This document shows positions 11,883 to 23,154 of a stretch of 64,000 bases of DNA, piece by piece. The position numbers and the translations under genes were made by a program. This DNA comes from Nelumbo lutea (Eukaryota; Streptophyta; Magnoliopsida; Proteales; Nelumbonaceae), in the NCBI GenBank assembly GCA_022828595.1, contig JAKGHH010000003.1, positions 101,951,583-102,015,582 of the forward strand, written 5' to 3'. The notes beneath the pieces were generated by a model, which ran no database searches, was not told where the DNA came from, and worked only from the letters and a program-made list of their open reading frames with translations. Every line of letters starts with the position of its first letter. The stretch's first letter is position 1.

Positions 11883-12368
11883 TTAAATTCCTTCTTTGTT
11901 TGGGTTAGGGTGTCTTAGAGATGTTTTTTGTACATTTTTTATTTTTATTGGTTTTATCCCGAGCCAATTTCTTTCTGTCCTGTTGGCTTTCTTCATGGGT
12001 AGGGGGTGCTTGGACTACGACGAAAGTCCTTAACCGATTATTAATCAGATCTGTAAGTTAGACCCAGATCAAATTGAACCAGTCCTCAACCCAATTAATT
12101 GGGCTGACCCGGCATCTATAATTAGTTATGATAATATCAATTTAGAACTTTATTTTTAACAATATAATCTTAATAAAAAAATAATTAGTGTATGTATATA
12201 CGATCAGTTTGGGTTTTAATCAGTTCAGAATGACAATAAGAATTTATCCTGATTCATTAATTATTAATCGGGATACAAATCACAGGACCAAAACCGATGT
12301 AACCGGTTTGGTCTATTTGGTTCTATTGGTTAGACCCATCCCATTGATAGCCCTATTTATACAGTATA

Positions 12369-12870
12369 GACATAGCAATCGGGTTGGGTGGGTCGGGTTG
12401 GGGTTGGGTCAAGATATTTCGGGTTGATTTCGGGTCGGATTGAATTTTGGGTTGAGTTGTCAAGTGCTAGACCCTAACCCTAAATGTTCGGGTTAGGGTT
12501 GACCCATGGGTCAATTCGGGTCATCCCAAAAAATAATTGAAATTTAAAAAAATAAAGAAAAATTATATGAAAAATATCAAAATTAAAAGAATTAACATTA
12601 AAATTCCAAATAAAAAATAAAAACTTGAACATTTAACAATTTAAAGAGTAAACAATAAAAAGTAAAGACTAAATAGAAAAGAATTAAAGAGAAAACTTCT
12701 AACAATACATAAGTAATTCCAATTAGACTTGACAATCGGGTCAACGGGTTGATCCATGACCCAACCCAACCCAATTTTTTTGGGTCGGGTCGGGTTGTTT
12801 TCACATTCGGGTTGCTAAATATGAGACCCTGATCCTATTTTTTTGGGTTGGGTCAACTTTTTGCCAGCTC
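12369..12870. mobile_element. hAT-like non-autonomous element rich in GGGTT/AACCC
   Basis: The left end TAGACATAGCAATCGGGTTGGG and right end GGGTCAACTTTTTGCCAGCTCTA are inverted relatives. TACAGT occurs on both outer sides (about 12360-12366 and 12871-12876), suggesting part of an 8 bp duplication. The subterminal GGGTCGGGTTGGG strings and an AT-rich middle are shared with elements at 13706, 15015, 47173 and 53321. A second left end (TAGACTTGACAATCGGG, 12725) inside indicates nesting. Confidence 0.55.
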
Positions 12871-12904
12871 TACAGTTGAATGTTAAGAGTTGGTTTAATT
12901 TTAA

Positions 12905-13010
12905 GGCTGTGTTTAGTTTGAAGAAAAAAATAGGGAAAGGAAAAGAAAGGTAAGAAAATCTTTAAAAACCATGTATAGGTTTTCTCTCTCTTTCACTTCA
13001 AACCAAACAT
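12905..13010. mobile_element. Short Tourist-like MITE
   Basis: GGCTGTGTTTAGTTTGAAG at the left pairs with CTTCAAACCAAACAT at the right. It belongs to the same small family as 17359, 20578 and 40892. TAA lies before it; the right duplication is degraded. Confidence 0.55.
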
Positions 13011-13705
13011 TAGTGAAAAGCAAGGAATTTGATATGGCTTTAATCGGAAGAAGATACCAGTGTTCATTGTGATAGTAGTCCATGCTGTCTTGCATGCATA
13101 GATAGACAGCTAAAGTTTTCTTGGCATCAATAATCAAGAATCAAAATATCGATACACCCAATACCTAAAAATGGGTATCAGTGCATATCAATATCATCGA
13201 TACTCTTGTCTTTTTTTTTTTAATTTTAAATGCCAGAAAGAGCTAGGGATATATAACTTTTATTAATCCCAAACTTTCAAAACCCCCAACCCTATTTGCA
13301 TCGATGTATCTATATGGTTCGGGGCCCATTGGTATAGATGCAATGCGCAGAATATGTATTGATACTTTAATCCTTGCCTACAATTTCCTTTATAAAAAAT
13401 TTGCATAATTGCATGTTGGAACACAAGTTGCATTCAGTCAAGATGTCGATGATAGCATGTACATAATGTTTAGAAGTTGTCCAAGAATAAAACACGAAAG
13501 CAAGATGTGGTCGATCGCAAGATGATGTGACAATAGGATTTTCTACAAGCAAAAACTTGTACACACTCTCAAAGCTTGAATATCTCTCCATAAATTTAAC
13601 ATACATGCATGTATGAGAGATATTCCCAATGTATGGCTAGATGCTATGTTGATAGAATTTTTGCTTGGTGGAGATTGGAGCTCCAAAATGACCTCACCTC
13701 ATGAG

Positions 13706-14189
13706 TATGAATGACAACGGGGCGGGTCCAGGCCATGTTTTGCCTATCCTGTACCCAAACCCAAATTCAAATTCCTCGCTGCCCTGAACACCGTTGGGGC
13801 TAAAAATCCTAACCCCATCCCTACCCTGCAGGGAACAGGGATCCCCAACTTTGCCCTACCCTACCTTGGTGATTCTTACTTGTATACTTATGTTTTTTTT
13901 TTTTTTTTGCTTTTTTTGAAACCTACCTAGAACTATTTTATGTTATATAATATAATATGGTATAGTATATTATATAATACTATACTATACTATAATATAA
14001 TATATATTACTAATTATTAATAATTATATATGTTATTTCTATAATATAGTCAGAATAGGGTGGACAAATACCACCCCCACCCCATCCCAACCTCAAAGTT
14101 TCGGGTTTTCCCCAAACCCTGATGAATGGTCAAAAAACCTACTCCGATCAAAGTGGGGCCCATGAATACGGGTCAAATTGCCATCTCTA
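13706..14189. mobile_element. hAT-like element with 8 bp duplication CTCATGAG
   Basis: CTCATGAG occurs at 13698-13705 and 14190-14197 exactly. The ends read TATGAATGACAACGGGGCGGG and GGGTCAAATTGCCATCTCTA. The centre is AT-rich with a TATAATAC palindromic run (13945-14045). No coding sequence. Confidence 0.75.
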
Positions 14190-14585
14190 CTCATGAGAAA
14201 AAACAAGTGAACTTAAAAGATAACATGATGGCGAGTTATACACTTATATGGTAATGGTGGATATGCATGCATATATGTGTCAATAGTACTCGATCCACAC
14301 AAGAGCCAACATATAAGCTAGGTCACGTAACCATCGATCCTTGGTCAGTGGTCCAGCTGCCTGATTTGCAATGGAATAACCTACTACTTAAGTGGAAACT
14401 CTAGGACCATATAATCCACTACTGCTCACTTGCCATCTTTTCAGGCCATGGACGGACCTCTTTGTATTTAATATGGCTAGATCTCTGAGCATCAAATAGA
14501 TTTAATGCAATGGTAGAATAGGGTTCATGTAGCCGACCCCATTAATTTTCCACAGAGAGAAGCCCCCTTGAATATATATTTGATA

Positions 14586-14721
14586 GCTAGGGGTGCAATT
14601 TGGGTTAGCATATTTGGCTCAAGTTGGCATTTTACACCAGATCGAGTTCATATTTTCAAGTCTTGCCCATTCAAGTTTTGACATAAGCCTAAATTGAGTT
14701 TGCCCAAGTTGCACCCCTAGT
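14586..14721. mobile_element. 136 bp hAT MITE with 8 bp duplication ATTTGATA
   Basis: ATTTGATA at 14578-14585 and at 14722-14729 flanks an element with ends CTAGGGGTGCAA and TTGCACCCCTAG. The interior carries GGGTT..TTGGCTCAAGTTGG words seen in the larger 47173 element, so it may be a deletion derivative of that family. Confidence 0.85.
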
Positions 14722-14797
14722 ATTTGATAATTTATGACAAATAAAGATAAAGGTGGTGTTTGGCACGTTTTTTTGGAGTACTTTTAATATGCAGGAA

Positions 14798-15801
14798 CAT
14801 GGTTTTTAAAACTGACCTGGTGATCGAATCGGTCAGGGGTTCGGTTACCAGGTCGAATGGTCCGACCGTTTGAATCGAATGCTCAATCCATTCTAACAAA
14901 AAAAATAAAAAACGGTCAAAACCATTCGAACAGTTAACTGCCCAGTTCAGCGGTTCGCTGACCGAAATCAACGGTTTTAGGAGGAAATCCGGTTTTTGGG
15001 AAAAACGGTTTGGCCTGAACCCAACCCTAACCTAAGCCGAAAAAGTTGGACTAGGTTGGGCAGGTTGATGTTCGGGTTAGGCTTAGGGTTGAAATTCATG
15101 AACCCGACTTTACTTCGGATTGGTTAGGGTTGACCCCTTAGCCAACTCCACCCAACCCGAACCCGACTCTATAGTACATTTCATATATAAATATATGTTA
15201 TATGTAATATATAGCACACTTTGATTTGTTTAGATGCATGATATTTGTATAGCCCCCACCACATAGTATCATGTATTTCTTTTAAGATAATCACTTCACT
15301 TAATCCTAATCAGAAAGACTAAAACCTTAATAACATTATTTTATGTTTTTTGAAAATTTTATTATTCATCTCCTTTATGTTGTTTACCGCCCAAGAAAGA
15401 TCTATTGTAAGTCATAACTCATAATAAACTATAGTTATTTCTAACATTTGTTTTTCTGAATTTTGTACCAAAAGAACAAAAAACGTCAACAAACAAATAC
15501 TAATGAAACATAGGACTAAAATGGGTAGTGAAAGTTGAGTTAAGATATAAAATCAAGAAATTCTATGAGGTTTTGAGGGATGAGAATAAGGTTGGGTGGG
15601 CACAACCCAACCCAAAATTGGCTTCGGGTTGGGTTAGGGTTGAAGGAATTTAGTTAGGGTTAGGGTTAGGGTTGGGCTAGGGTTGGCCTCAACCCGTTCT
15701 AACCCGGCCCGACTTGCAGCCCTAGAAAATGGAACTGGTCACCTGACTAACTCTGGTTTTTCGGTCCGACCATCCGGTCCGATCCGATTTTGAAAACCAT
15801 G
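14798..15801. mobile_element. hAT-like 'CATGGTTTTNAAAA' element, enlarged by a nested insertion
   Basis: A perfect 8 bp duplication TGCAGGAA (14790-14797 and 15802-15809) encloses an element whose ends read CATGGTTTTTAAAACTG and GATTTTGAAAACCATG. The left 200 bp (AATCGGTCAGGGGTTCGG.., CGGTCAAAACCATTCGAAC..) and right 80 bp match the 275 bp copy at 21655-21929. The extra 0.7 kb is the GGGTT-rich insertion at about 15015-15724. Other copies: 29938, 33636, 47795. Confidence 0.85.
15015..15724. mobile_element. GGGTT-rich hAT-like element nested in the previous one
   Basis: It interrupts the host element between AAAAACGGTTTGGCC and GAAAATGGAACTGG. The right end GACTTGCAGCCCTA is the typical TAGGG(G/C)TGCAA terminus in reverse. 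The left terminus is not recognisable and may be deleted. It includes four GTTAGGG units near 15655-15675 that are internal to the element. Confidence 0.55.
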
Positions 15802-16224
15802 TGCAGGAAGTTCAAAAGATTGAAAAGATGGTCTTTTCCGTTTGGTATCACATGGACCGAAATACGCAAAGATGAGCATATGGAAAGATCAATCCAAAAA
15901 CCAGGAAGCTTTAAATGAAGCTTTTCGTCTTTCTGTGTTGAAAATAGCCTTCTCAACTATTGTTAATAGCCCATTAGACCATGATGCAAAACCAAACAGT
16001 GATTTTTAAAGACAAGACCCCAAAAGCTTATAGCGTCTCTTGTCTACTAGAATGTTGAAAGATCTACCTTAAAGACTTGCTAAATAGCTATAGTAAATGT
16101 ACCACTAACAAAATTAAACTCTAAACATATCTACAAATATGTAATAATGCAATCCATGGACGATAATCAAATTCAATTTTGAAGTAATTAATTAATTCAA
16201 AATTTTTAAGTGTATTTTGGATTA

Positions 16225-16721
16225 GGGAAAATTCCTGATTAGTACCTTGTACTTTGGGTCTAGTGCCACTTTGGTCCCCAAACTTTAAAATGTGACAATT
16301 TAGTATCCGATCTTTCAAAATGTGTCAATCCATTACCTACCATTAACCAGTTGTTAACCAGCCGTTAAGTGGCATTTTAAAAAGACACAAATGCCCTTTG
16401 AGTGTCATCTAATTTTCTTTATCAACCATCCAAACGTTGACAAAAAATTAACAATCCCAAATCATTGCTTCCTCTGTTTAAGAAAGTTGGGTACACGTCT
16501 CAATGGGCATTATGGACCCCAAATTTCTTGAATAAAAGAAGTGAGGATTTAGGACTATCAATTTTTTGTTAATGTTTGGGTGGGTGATAAAGAAAATTAG
16601 ATGACACTCAAAGGGCATTTGTGTCTTTTGAAAGTTCGGATATTGAATTGTCGCATTTTAAAGTTCAAGGACCAAAGTGGCACTAGGCCCAAAGTACAGG
16701 GTACTAATCGGGAATTTTCCC
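16225..16721. mobile_element. 497 bp Mutator-like hairpin element with perfect 9 bp duplication
   Basis: TTTGGATTA at 16216-16224 is repeated exactly at 16722-16730. The two halves are inverted copies of each other over at least 110 bp (GGGAAAATTCCTGATTAGTA.. against ..TACTAATCGGGAATTTTCCC), and inner arms near 16385-16440 and 16575-16625 also pair. No coding sequence. A longer relative lies at 23155-23697. Confidence 0.9.
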
Positions 16722-16819
16722 TTTGGATTACTTAGATCTCTCTTTACTTTGACTTGGTGTCAAAACAAAAGGTCCTTTGAGAAAATTAAAGAAAAATAAG
16801 GAAGTGATAATATACTGAA

Positions 16820-16875
16820 CTTGGAAGTGTCACATTTAGGAAGTTCTATAAATGCTGCACACTCCATGGGCGTGT
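16820..16875 (+). repeat. One arm of a 55 bp inverted duplication
   Basis: The sequence from CTTGGAAGTGTCACATTTAG to CACTCCATGGGCGTG recurs in reverse complement at about 20492-20555 with only a few mismatches. No terminal repeats or duplications mark it as a transposon. Confidence 0.7.
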
Positions 16876-17358
16876 TTGCAAAAATATGAATTCAATTAAT
16901 TGTATAATTATATATAGGCAGAATCTATGGTGCATATCCGATACACTATGTAACAAAAAACGTGATTGGGTTGAATGCGATAGTAAGTACATCTTGCTAA
17001 ACGTGAAAGTATACTCTATGAAGCATGAATCAATGAAAAGTAATGAGATTTTAATGTGATTGGTTGAGATCTAGATTTAGCACATAGCCAATATTAGTAA
17101 ATGCATCGTAGTTGAACTCATATATATAATAAGGCTTCATTAAGAATATTCATAAATATAGCTTCCTTATGCACATCGTTACCTAATTCCACTCCTGTTG
17201 CTGCTGATGCATTATAGCAAATGATATATCATCTGTAATGCTAATCCAGTTCCAATGGACCGTCATTTTTTTGTGATTGATAGCATTGACCACATGCTTT
17301 GGGATTCATATACATTGCTCTTTGGGAATGTTTGAAGAGTTCCGATCTCTTACACTTA

Positions 17359-17451
17359 GGCTGTTGTGTTGTACAAACCTATACAAGTTTGTAAAGGTTT
17401 TCTTACCTTTTCCTTCCTTTGCCTACTTTTTCCTTCAAACCAAACATAACC
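17359..17451. mobile_element. 93 bp Tourist-like MITE with TTA duplication
   Basis: TTA at 17356-17358 and 17452-17454. The ends are GGCTGTTGTGTTGTACAAAC and CCTTCAAACCAAACATAACC. The interior is a short hairpin (ACCTATACAAGTTTGTAAAGGT). Confidence 0.7.
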
Positions 17452-17757
17452 TTAATTTCTCGTACTAAGATGTACACTAACCAATGAAAATTCATCAAAA
17501 TTTATGGGCGATTTGATCGATAAGTCAAATTCTTAAAATTAGCATCTTCCACTATCAAAACCACCTACATTCATTATTCCCTACCTTTCCGAAAGAGGTG
17601 GTAAATTAAACCTTGCCACATTAAAGCATCTTCTGGAGGAGGGGTTCCAAAGTCCATCTGGCAATGGAACAGTGTAGTCTGTGCATTAAAGGACACTGAC
17701 GAAGGGCTTCTCTTCCATGAATATAATAAGCCTTGAATTGCTGATGTGTTGTATAGA

Positions 17758-18707
17758 AGTTAAGATCTTCTGCCAACAAAACACCTTCTAACCCTCTACC
17801 AACCTGATCTAACACCACACATCTTACTATAAGAATGGTGATGGAGCGCAATCTGACCGGTCCTAGCTGTCAATGGTCTTGCCTCTGGTTGGAGCAAAAA
17901 GTGCCTGAAACGGAGAAGAAAGCGAGTAATCTCCGGGGAGGAACTTGGTGAGAGTGCTTCGAAGCTCAAGTTAATATTTCCTCAAAGGCAAGATAAAAAT
18001 CAGATAGCGCAAAGTTATCACATACCTCCTTCTTGGGGAGGAAGAGAGCCTTTTATAACCACTTCGCGCACTCACTCGCAAGCTCCTGTCAAGTCGGGTA
18101 TCATTACCTCAGCACTTCTGCCAGTTTGGGTGTCATCACCTCTGTTGGGGCAGACAACCGCCACTACTCTCTTTGTCGGAGCCGTCTCTGTGACCGGAGG
18201 TGGCGGTGGCAGGTGGCCGTCGAAGTGCGGCTATCAAGTGTCAAATCCTAAGTTAGTCAGGTGCGCCGCCTCAGGATACGGACTCCTTTGGTGTTAGGTA
18301 CGGTACGGTCGTTCAGTTCGGCGGCTTGGAGACGAAGTGCTGGAGTGGTGTGCAATGTGAAGTCTTGAGTTCGGATAGAGGTGTGGCCCAAACTACCCTA
18401 GGGTGGGCCAGTTCGGGTTGTTGCCCTTTACGCTCCTCATAAGGCTCGGGGTCAAAGGGAGAGTTCGGACTCCTTTTGGGGAGCTCGAACCACTGGTTCC
18501 TCCTTTCAGAGCTCACGCCTTGAACGTACTGCCGTGCCGAGCTGTTTCCACTGCCACGTGTTGAGTGGTTACGAGGTCGGGCCAAATCTTCCTTCATCAA
18601 ATAGGATTCACCATAAAGTGGAACCCACCATGTATGAGATGTGTGGTGTGAGATTATGTTGATAGAGGGTTAGAACTTGTTTTGTTGGCAGATGATCAAA
18701 GAGAATA
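17758..18707. repeat. Inverted arms flanking the solo LTR
   Basis: Left flank 17758-17838 (TCTGCCAACAAAACACCTTC.. to ..CACCACACATCTTACT) recurs in reverse complement to the right of the LTR at about 18620-18700 (AGATGTGTGGTGTGAGAT.. to ..TTTTGTTGGCAGATGATC). The LTR therefore landed near the middle of an older palindromic or foldback sequence. Confidence 0.65.
17839..18599 (-). mobile_element. Solo LTR of a Gypsy-type retrotransposon
   Basis: Read on the minus strand it starts TGATGAAGGAAGATTTGGCCC and ends GCGCTCCATCA, 761 bp, TG..CA. The flanks AATGG (17834-17838) and AATAG (18600-18604) are a 5 bp duplication with one change. A TATAAAAG box at about 18053-18060 (minus strand) precedes a CT-rich R/U5 region. 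The start resembles that of the LTRs at 42815 and 56896, so it is probably a related lineage. No internal domain adjoins it. Confidence 0.75.
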
Positions 18708-18719
18708 ACAAGGGAAAGA

Positions 18720-19270
18720 GTGATGATCCAGGCCCAGGGGGAACAGCCTTGATGCCATGAGGTGGGTTCTAAGCTATAAAATGGGCCTAATTTAGGGCCC
18801 ATTATTTCATTCCCGTGTTCCAAAAAGATTGTCTTATATCCAAAAGTCTCTTGGCCCATTCAGAAGAACTGTCCATTTTATGATATAAAAACAAAAATAA
18901 AAATAATAAATAATTTGAGCAATACAGGCGGCTCATGCTCTAATACAGTATCCTCTCACTATCCCACGAGCACTGTTTAGGGATAAGGTTGAGGAGCCAC
19001 CCAGCTGGCTATTTTATTTTTCTTCCCAAATCCCAACCCTTGGAGAATGACATGAGCCTACAAAATGAAGATTTTTTTTTGGAGTTCTAACGTTTGTGCA
19101 TTATTCGATTTTGGGTTGGAATCATTTAAATCAAAATTAATTTGGATGGATTGGATGGACTAATAAAATATATTGAATTAGATTAGTCCAAATTTAATGG
19201 TGTAAGGTGTTTATTGAATTGGATTGGACTTCGTTTATCTGTTGGATGAGATTGAACCAATATCCTGTCC
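18720..19270. other. Unassigned intergenic stretch
   Basis: No gene seen. From about 19130 the sequence enters a TTGGATGGATTGG-rich repeat like those at 32827-33246. Confidence 0.35.
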
Positions 19271-19275
19271 ATTGA

Positions 19276-19440
19276 TAGAAGATAAGAATATAGGTGTCAC
19301 TGGACCAATTTTGAGTTAAACCAATTTGAATAGATTGGACGGTCTAAACATTAAATTGAACTGATCCAAAATGGTCCAGAGTTATCAGGTTGGATTGGAC
19401 CCGGTCCATCTATAATGGACTCATATCTAATTGACACCCC
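19276..19440. mobile_element. hAT-like 'GGTGTCACTGGACC' element fragment
   Basis: The left end AGGTGTCACTGGACCAA and right end TAATTGACACCCCG mirror the ends of the 32827-33246 copies, which share the body (GATTGGACGGTC..ATTGAA). Duplications are not clear. Confidence 0.4.
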
Positions 19441-19769
19441 GTAAAATGTTATTGTCCAACTAAGTAATAATGTTCAGTATTTAGCCACTCTAATTACAAG
19501 TTATAGATGGGAGCTAGTGTATCTATTATACCAATAAGATCTGCTACCCACAAGACACTACCAATACAGTTTTCAACATGATCCACAACCGTACATCTTA
19601 AACATGTTTCATACTTTGGATGTTGTCATTGATGGAGTGTACTTGAGGTGTGCAGCTATAGATCATGTTGGAAGTTCTGTAGGTAGCTTCTTGTGCACAG
19701 CAAATCTAGGCAATATTTTGGTACACGCTTCTTTACTAGTGACCCAACTATCAAAGCCAGAGCCCAGAT

Positions 19770-19900
19770 CACTTTGTATGTACACATCTACAGCCACACA
19801 TTAGAAACATCTCTTGTACTATTTATTGTCATTCAGCGGGAGATATTCCCAGTGTACAGCTGTACTGTCAGGTGCACACGGATGCAACCAGCATTTTGTG
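19770..19900. mobile_element. Degenerate copy of the 'ACATCTCC' Mutator-like MITE
   Basis: It retains the ordered internal motifs CACATTAGAAACATCTC and GGGAGATATTCCCAGTGTACAG seen in the 500, 4935, 28572 and 32615 copies. The termini are too diverged to fix. Confidence 0.45.
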
Positions 19901-19916
19901 ATCAGTGAATCCAGAG

Positions 19917-20440
19917 CAGGGATGGCAATTTTCCCATCCCTACTGGGTATCTGGCCTCCCCAACCTGATGGGGTCAGGGATGGGGAGTGAAAGAGTTCGG
20001 GTTCAGTCAAGGCAAGGTCCATTTGGGCAGCTTTTTCTGCGTTGCATTGAGAATATCTCCGTACTTATGTGTTTTATTTTATGTGAAGATATATTCTCAA
20101 TGCAAGGTTGAAAAAGGCTGTTAAAATGGTGTGGGCACAGATTTGCCCTGATAGAAGCTGATCTTGAGTGAAATCCCAGACCTGACCCATCCCTGATTAT
20201 ATATATATTAAATATAATAACATATATTATTTATACTCTCTCTCTCTCTCTATATATATATACTTTTAATTAAAAAAAAATCAAAGATTTGGGCCCACAT
20301 GCAGAACCCATCTTGAAGGATTGGGGATGGAGAATAACTTTTATCCTCGGTGGGGGTTGAGGTCGGGGACAGGAATTTATTTCAAAATTGGAATCAGGAA
20401 AAATATGCCTCATCCCAAACCCGCCCTGTTGTCAATCCTA
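19917..20440. mobile_element. hAT-like 'GGGATGGCAA' element with internal foldback
   Basis: The left end AGGGATGGCAATTTTCCCATCCC and right end AAACCCGCCCTGTTGTCAATCC match the family of 13706-14189. A short inner foldback at about 20040-20105 (GCATTGAGAATATCTCC with GATATATTCTCAATGC) carries the same core palindrome as the Mutator-like MITEs, so one of them has probably inserted here. It contains a CT/TA microsatellite at 20237-20262. Confidence 0.5.
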
Positions 20441-20491
20441 AACAAGAAAAGAGGAATTTTCTGTACTTGCCTAATATAACTTCAAAAATGC

Positions 20492-20555
20492 TAACTTTAC
20501 ACGCCCATGGAGTGTGCAACATTTACAGAACTTCCTAAATGAGACACTTCCAACC
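20492..20555 (-). repeat. Second arm of the 55 bp inverted duplication
   Basis: Reverse complement of 16820-16875: CACGCCCATGGAGTGTGCA followed by CATTTACAGAACTTCCTAAA. Beyond the shared block the flanks differ. Confidence 0.7.
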
Positions 20556-20577
20556 AAAGGCACAGGCGTCTGATTCA

Positions 20578-20662
20578 GTCCATGTTTGGTTTGACAGAAA
20601 ACAGGAGATATTAAGAGAAAAAGCAGAAAGCCGAAGGAAAGTTTGTCAAACTAAACACAGCC
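20578..20662. mobile_element. Short Tourist-like MITE
   Basis: Left GTCCATGTTTGGTTTGACA pairs with right TGTCAAACTAAACACAGCC. TTA follows at 20663-20665; the left side reads TCA. Same group as 12905 and 17359. Confidence 0.6.
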
Positions 20663-20779
20663 TTATGGGGTGTAAGATTAGTATTGTATTATCATATCAA
20701 AATCACATCAAAAAGCAACCCCATAGAATTTTAGCTCAAATCGGATATTACTCCCTTTTTCTGCCACCCTTAGCTACCT

Positions 20780-21646
20780 AACTTCGATATAGGTCACTTC
20801 AGATTTTGATTATGACTTTATAGCCAAGAGATGGGAAAAGAGAGGACAGAGAAGGGTGGGGGAAGAAAGATGAATAAGATATAATTGAAGAAAAAGCATG
20901 AGCATGTCATATCACCAATTATATCACAAGGAAGAGAAGAGAAGAAGAGAAAGAAGAAAGAAGAACAGAACATTTTGGTGTTTGGAATTTAAAACAATTG
21001 TGGGCCCAGCTTTGTTTTATTATGGAGTCCAGATCATCCGTCAATAAAGCACGTTTATTTTGCAAAGGTGGTCAAAGACTCACGACAGATGTGATTGCAA
21101 TAAAAACAATTTAGAAAACTCTGTTGACATTTATTTTAAATGTTAACATAATATGAAAATCAAGCATGTTCATCAACTTCTATTTCTATGCACGTCAGAC
21201 TTCTAATATTAATTGCTTTTTATTTTTTTTAATTTTTTTAAACAAAAATTAAATATGGGGCTATTTAGGTTTACCAGCGATCACAATTAAGAAACCGAAT
21301 GTGATGTGGGAATCGTTTTAACATCTAACGGGTTTCTTCTAGTAAAAGATTCCACCCTTAGAATGGAGGTAAGATTTTAGGGATGGATTGAATTCTGTCC
21401 GTAGTTTGATGTTAAATTCATGGATAGGATGCGATTTATAGGGGGCTATTAGTAGAGTAGGAGGGGGCTGCAATTCAGATTTCTGAGGTGAATTGCAGTC
21501 CACTTATCCTTAGATTAAAAGGGATTGGTCCTGAACCCTATTCAATCTAAATTTGAGTTTTATCCTAAAAAGTGTAGGTAAATTTACTAACAAAAAATTC
21601 AAGGAAAAAAATTTGTCTTATTTATATTTTAGGTAGTGGATCTGCT
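20780..21646. other. Unassigned intergenic stretch
   Basis: Purine-rich from 20830 to 20975 (GAAGAAAG-type repeats). No gene or bounded element recognised. Confidence 0.35.
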
Positions 21647-21654
21647 ATACAAAT

Positions 21655-21929
21655 CATAGTTTTTAAAATCGAATCGGTCAGGGGTCCAGTTACCAATTCG
21701 AACGGCTGGCCCGTTCTAACAAAAAAATAAAAAAAAATTAAACATTGAAAAACGGTCAAAACCATTCGGACAGTTCAAACGGTTCAAATGATTAACCGGC
21801 TGATTCAGCGATTTGTTGACCAAAATCAAAGATTTTGGAGAAAAAATAGGGTTTGGAGAAAAAGCGGGTTCAGCGGTTCCCAATTTTTCTGGTTTGACTG
21901 TCCAATTCGATCTGGTTTTGAAAACCATA
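21655..21929. mobile_element. hAT-like 'CATGGTTTTNAAAA' element with duplication ATACAAAT
   Basis: An exact 8 bp duplication ATACAAAT lies at 21647-21654 and 21930-21937. The ends are CATAGTTTTTAAAATCG and GGTTTTGAAAACCATA. At 275 bp, free of nested insertions, it is a good reference copy for the family. The interior alternates CGGTCAAAACC and GGTTCAGCGG words. Confidence 0.9.
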
Positions 21930-22099
21930 ATACAAATGGAATATAGGATGGGGCCCATTGCAATACAATGAAGACCTCTCATAATTTGAGACTAAAGGCG
22001 ATGTCTTCTATCAGGGGTGTATTCATACTTTGCACCACACGCTTTTTTTTTGTTCCCCCAATTATGAAATTAACTCCATCCACAATCCTCGCTGGACAT

Positions 22100-22487
22100 A
22101 AAATTTGTTCTCTATTCCCGATCCTTGATAAGGATGGGTTCACCGTGGGACCCGAATCTTTAAAATTTTTTAGATAATAGTATTTTTTATGAAAATAAAT
22201 TTACTTAAAATAAATAAAAAAAATAAATTATAATAACAATTTAAATATGTTTTGATATATACAATATACATTTAATATAAATAACATTTAAATATATATA
22301 TATATATATATATATAATCAGGCTCGGGGTGGGGTGGGGACCTCAATCCCTATCTCCAATCCCGACCAGGGATTCCTATTAATTTCTATTTTCATCCCTA
22401 CCCCGCCAAAGCAATCCCTATCTCCAAGCCAATGGGGTCGGAGAAGTCAAGTATCTATCGGGGATGAGAAAAATTGCCATCCCAACA
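22100..22487. mobile_element. Partial hAT-like 'GGGATGGCAA' element
   Basis: The right end GAGAAAAATTGCCATCCC matches the family terminus. The body has GGGGTGGGGACC..CAATCCC words and an AT-rich middle with a (TA)n tract at 22296-22314. The left end is not recognisable. Confidence 0.4.
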
Positions 22488-22489
22488 TT

Positions 22490-23145
22490 GATTAACATAT
22501 AAAAGAAAAGGTGTATTGACAAGGCGCAATATGAGATGTATCATGTCAATACTTTAAACCTTGATTAAAAAACTCATTTCATCACCGGGAGTTCCCTAAC
22601 TATAGTTTAATTTAAAAAAAAACCCATCATTGAGCTCCTAAGAAATGGTATTTCTAATTACCATGCATGATACATCAACTCTTCCATTTCCAAATTTCTT
22701 CACATATGACAAAGAAACAAAGTGAAATTTTGTAGGATTTATTATGTGTTAAGTCATTGTGGGAAGAACCGCAAGATTGTAACACGTGGAATTAAAGCAA
22801 ATATAATCAATACCATCAAGTATAGACCATTATGCACAGTAGGTAAAAGCTTTGATAATTAAGGAGGTGGCATTCTGATGAAATGCACATGCTAAATAGG
22901 AAGCAGATATGTAGGGCAGTAGGGCATTAAATAACCAAATTGACAATAGATGGGGAGATATTGCACAGCTGCAAGGGTCTGTGAGGACCATTTTGTGAAG
23001 TGGTGTGGTTTGCCACTCGTATAGTTGATGGGCTTTTTGTTGGCCCTATTTTTTGGTCTGATCTTTGTTATGGGTCCTCAATTTTGTGTGTTTGGGCTCA
23101 TGTTTTGTATCTTCTTTTTTCTTAATAAACTTTTATTTAGTGTAA
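22490..23145. other. Unassigned intergenic stretch
   Basis: No gene or element boundary recognised. Confidence 0.35.
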
Positions 23146-23154
23146 AAAAAATAA

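Noticed and set aside
15640..15690. Telomere-like GTTAGGG repeats
   Set aside because: Only about four units of the wrong type (plant telomeres are TTTAGGG), embedded in GGGTT-rich hAT arms; not interstitial telomere DNA.
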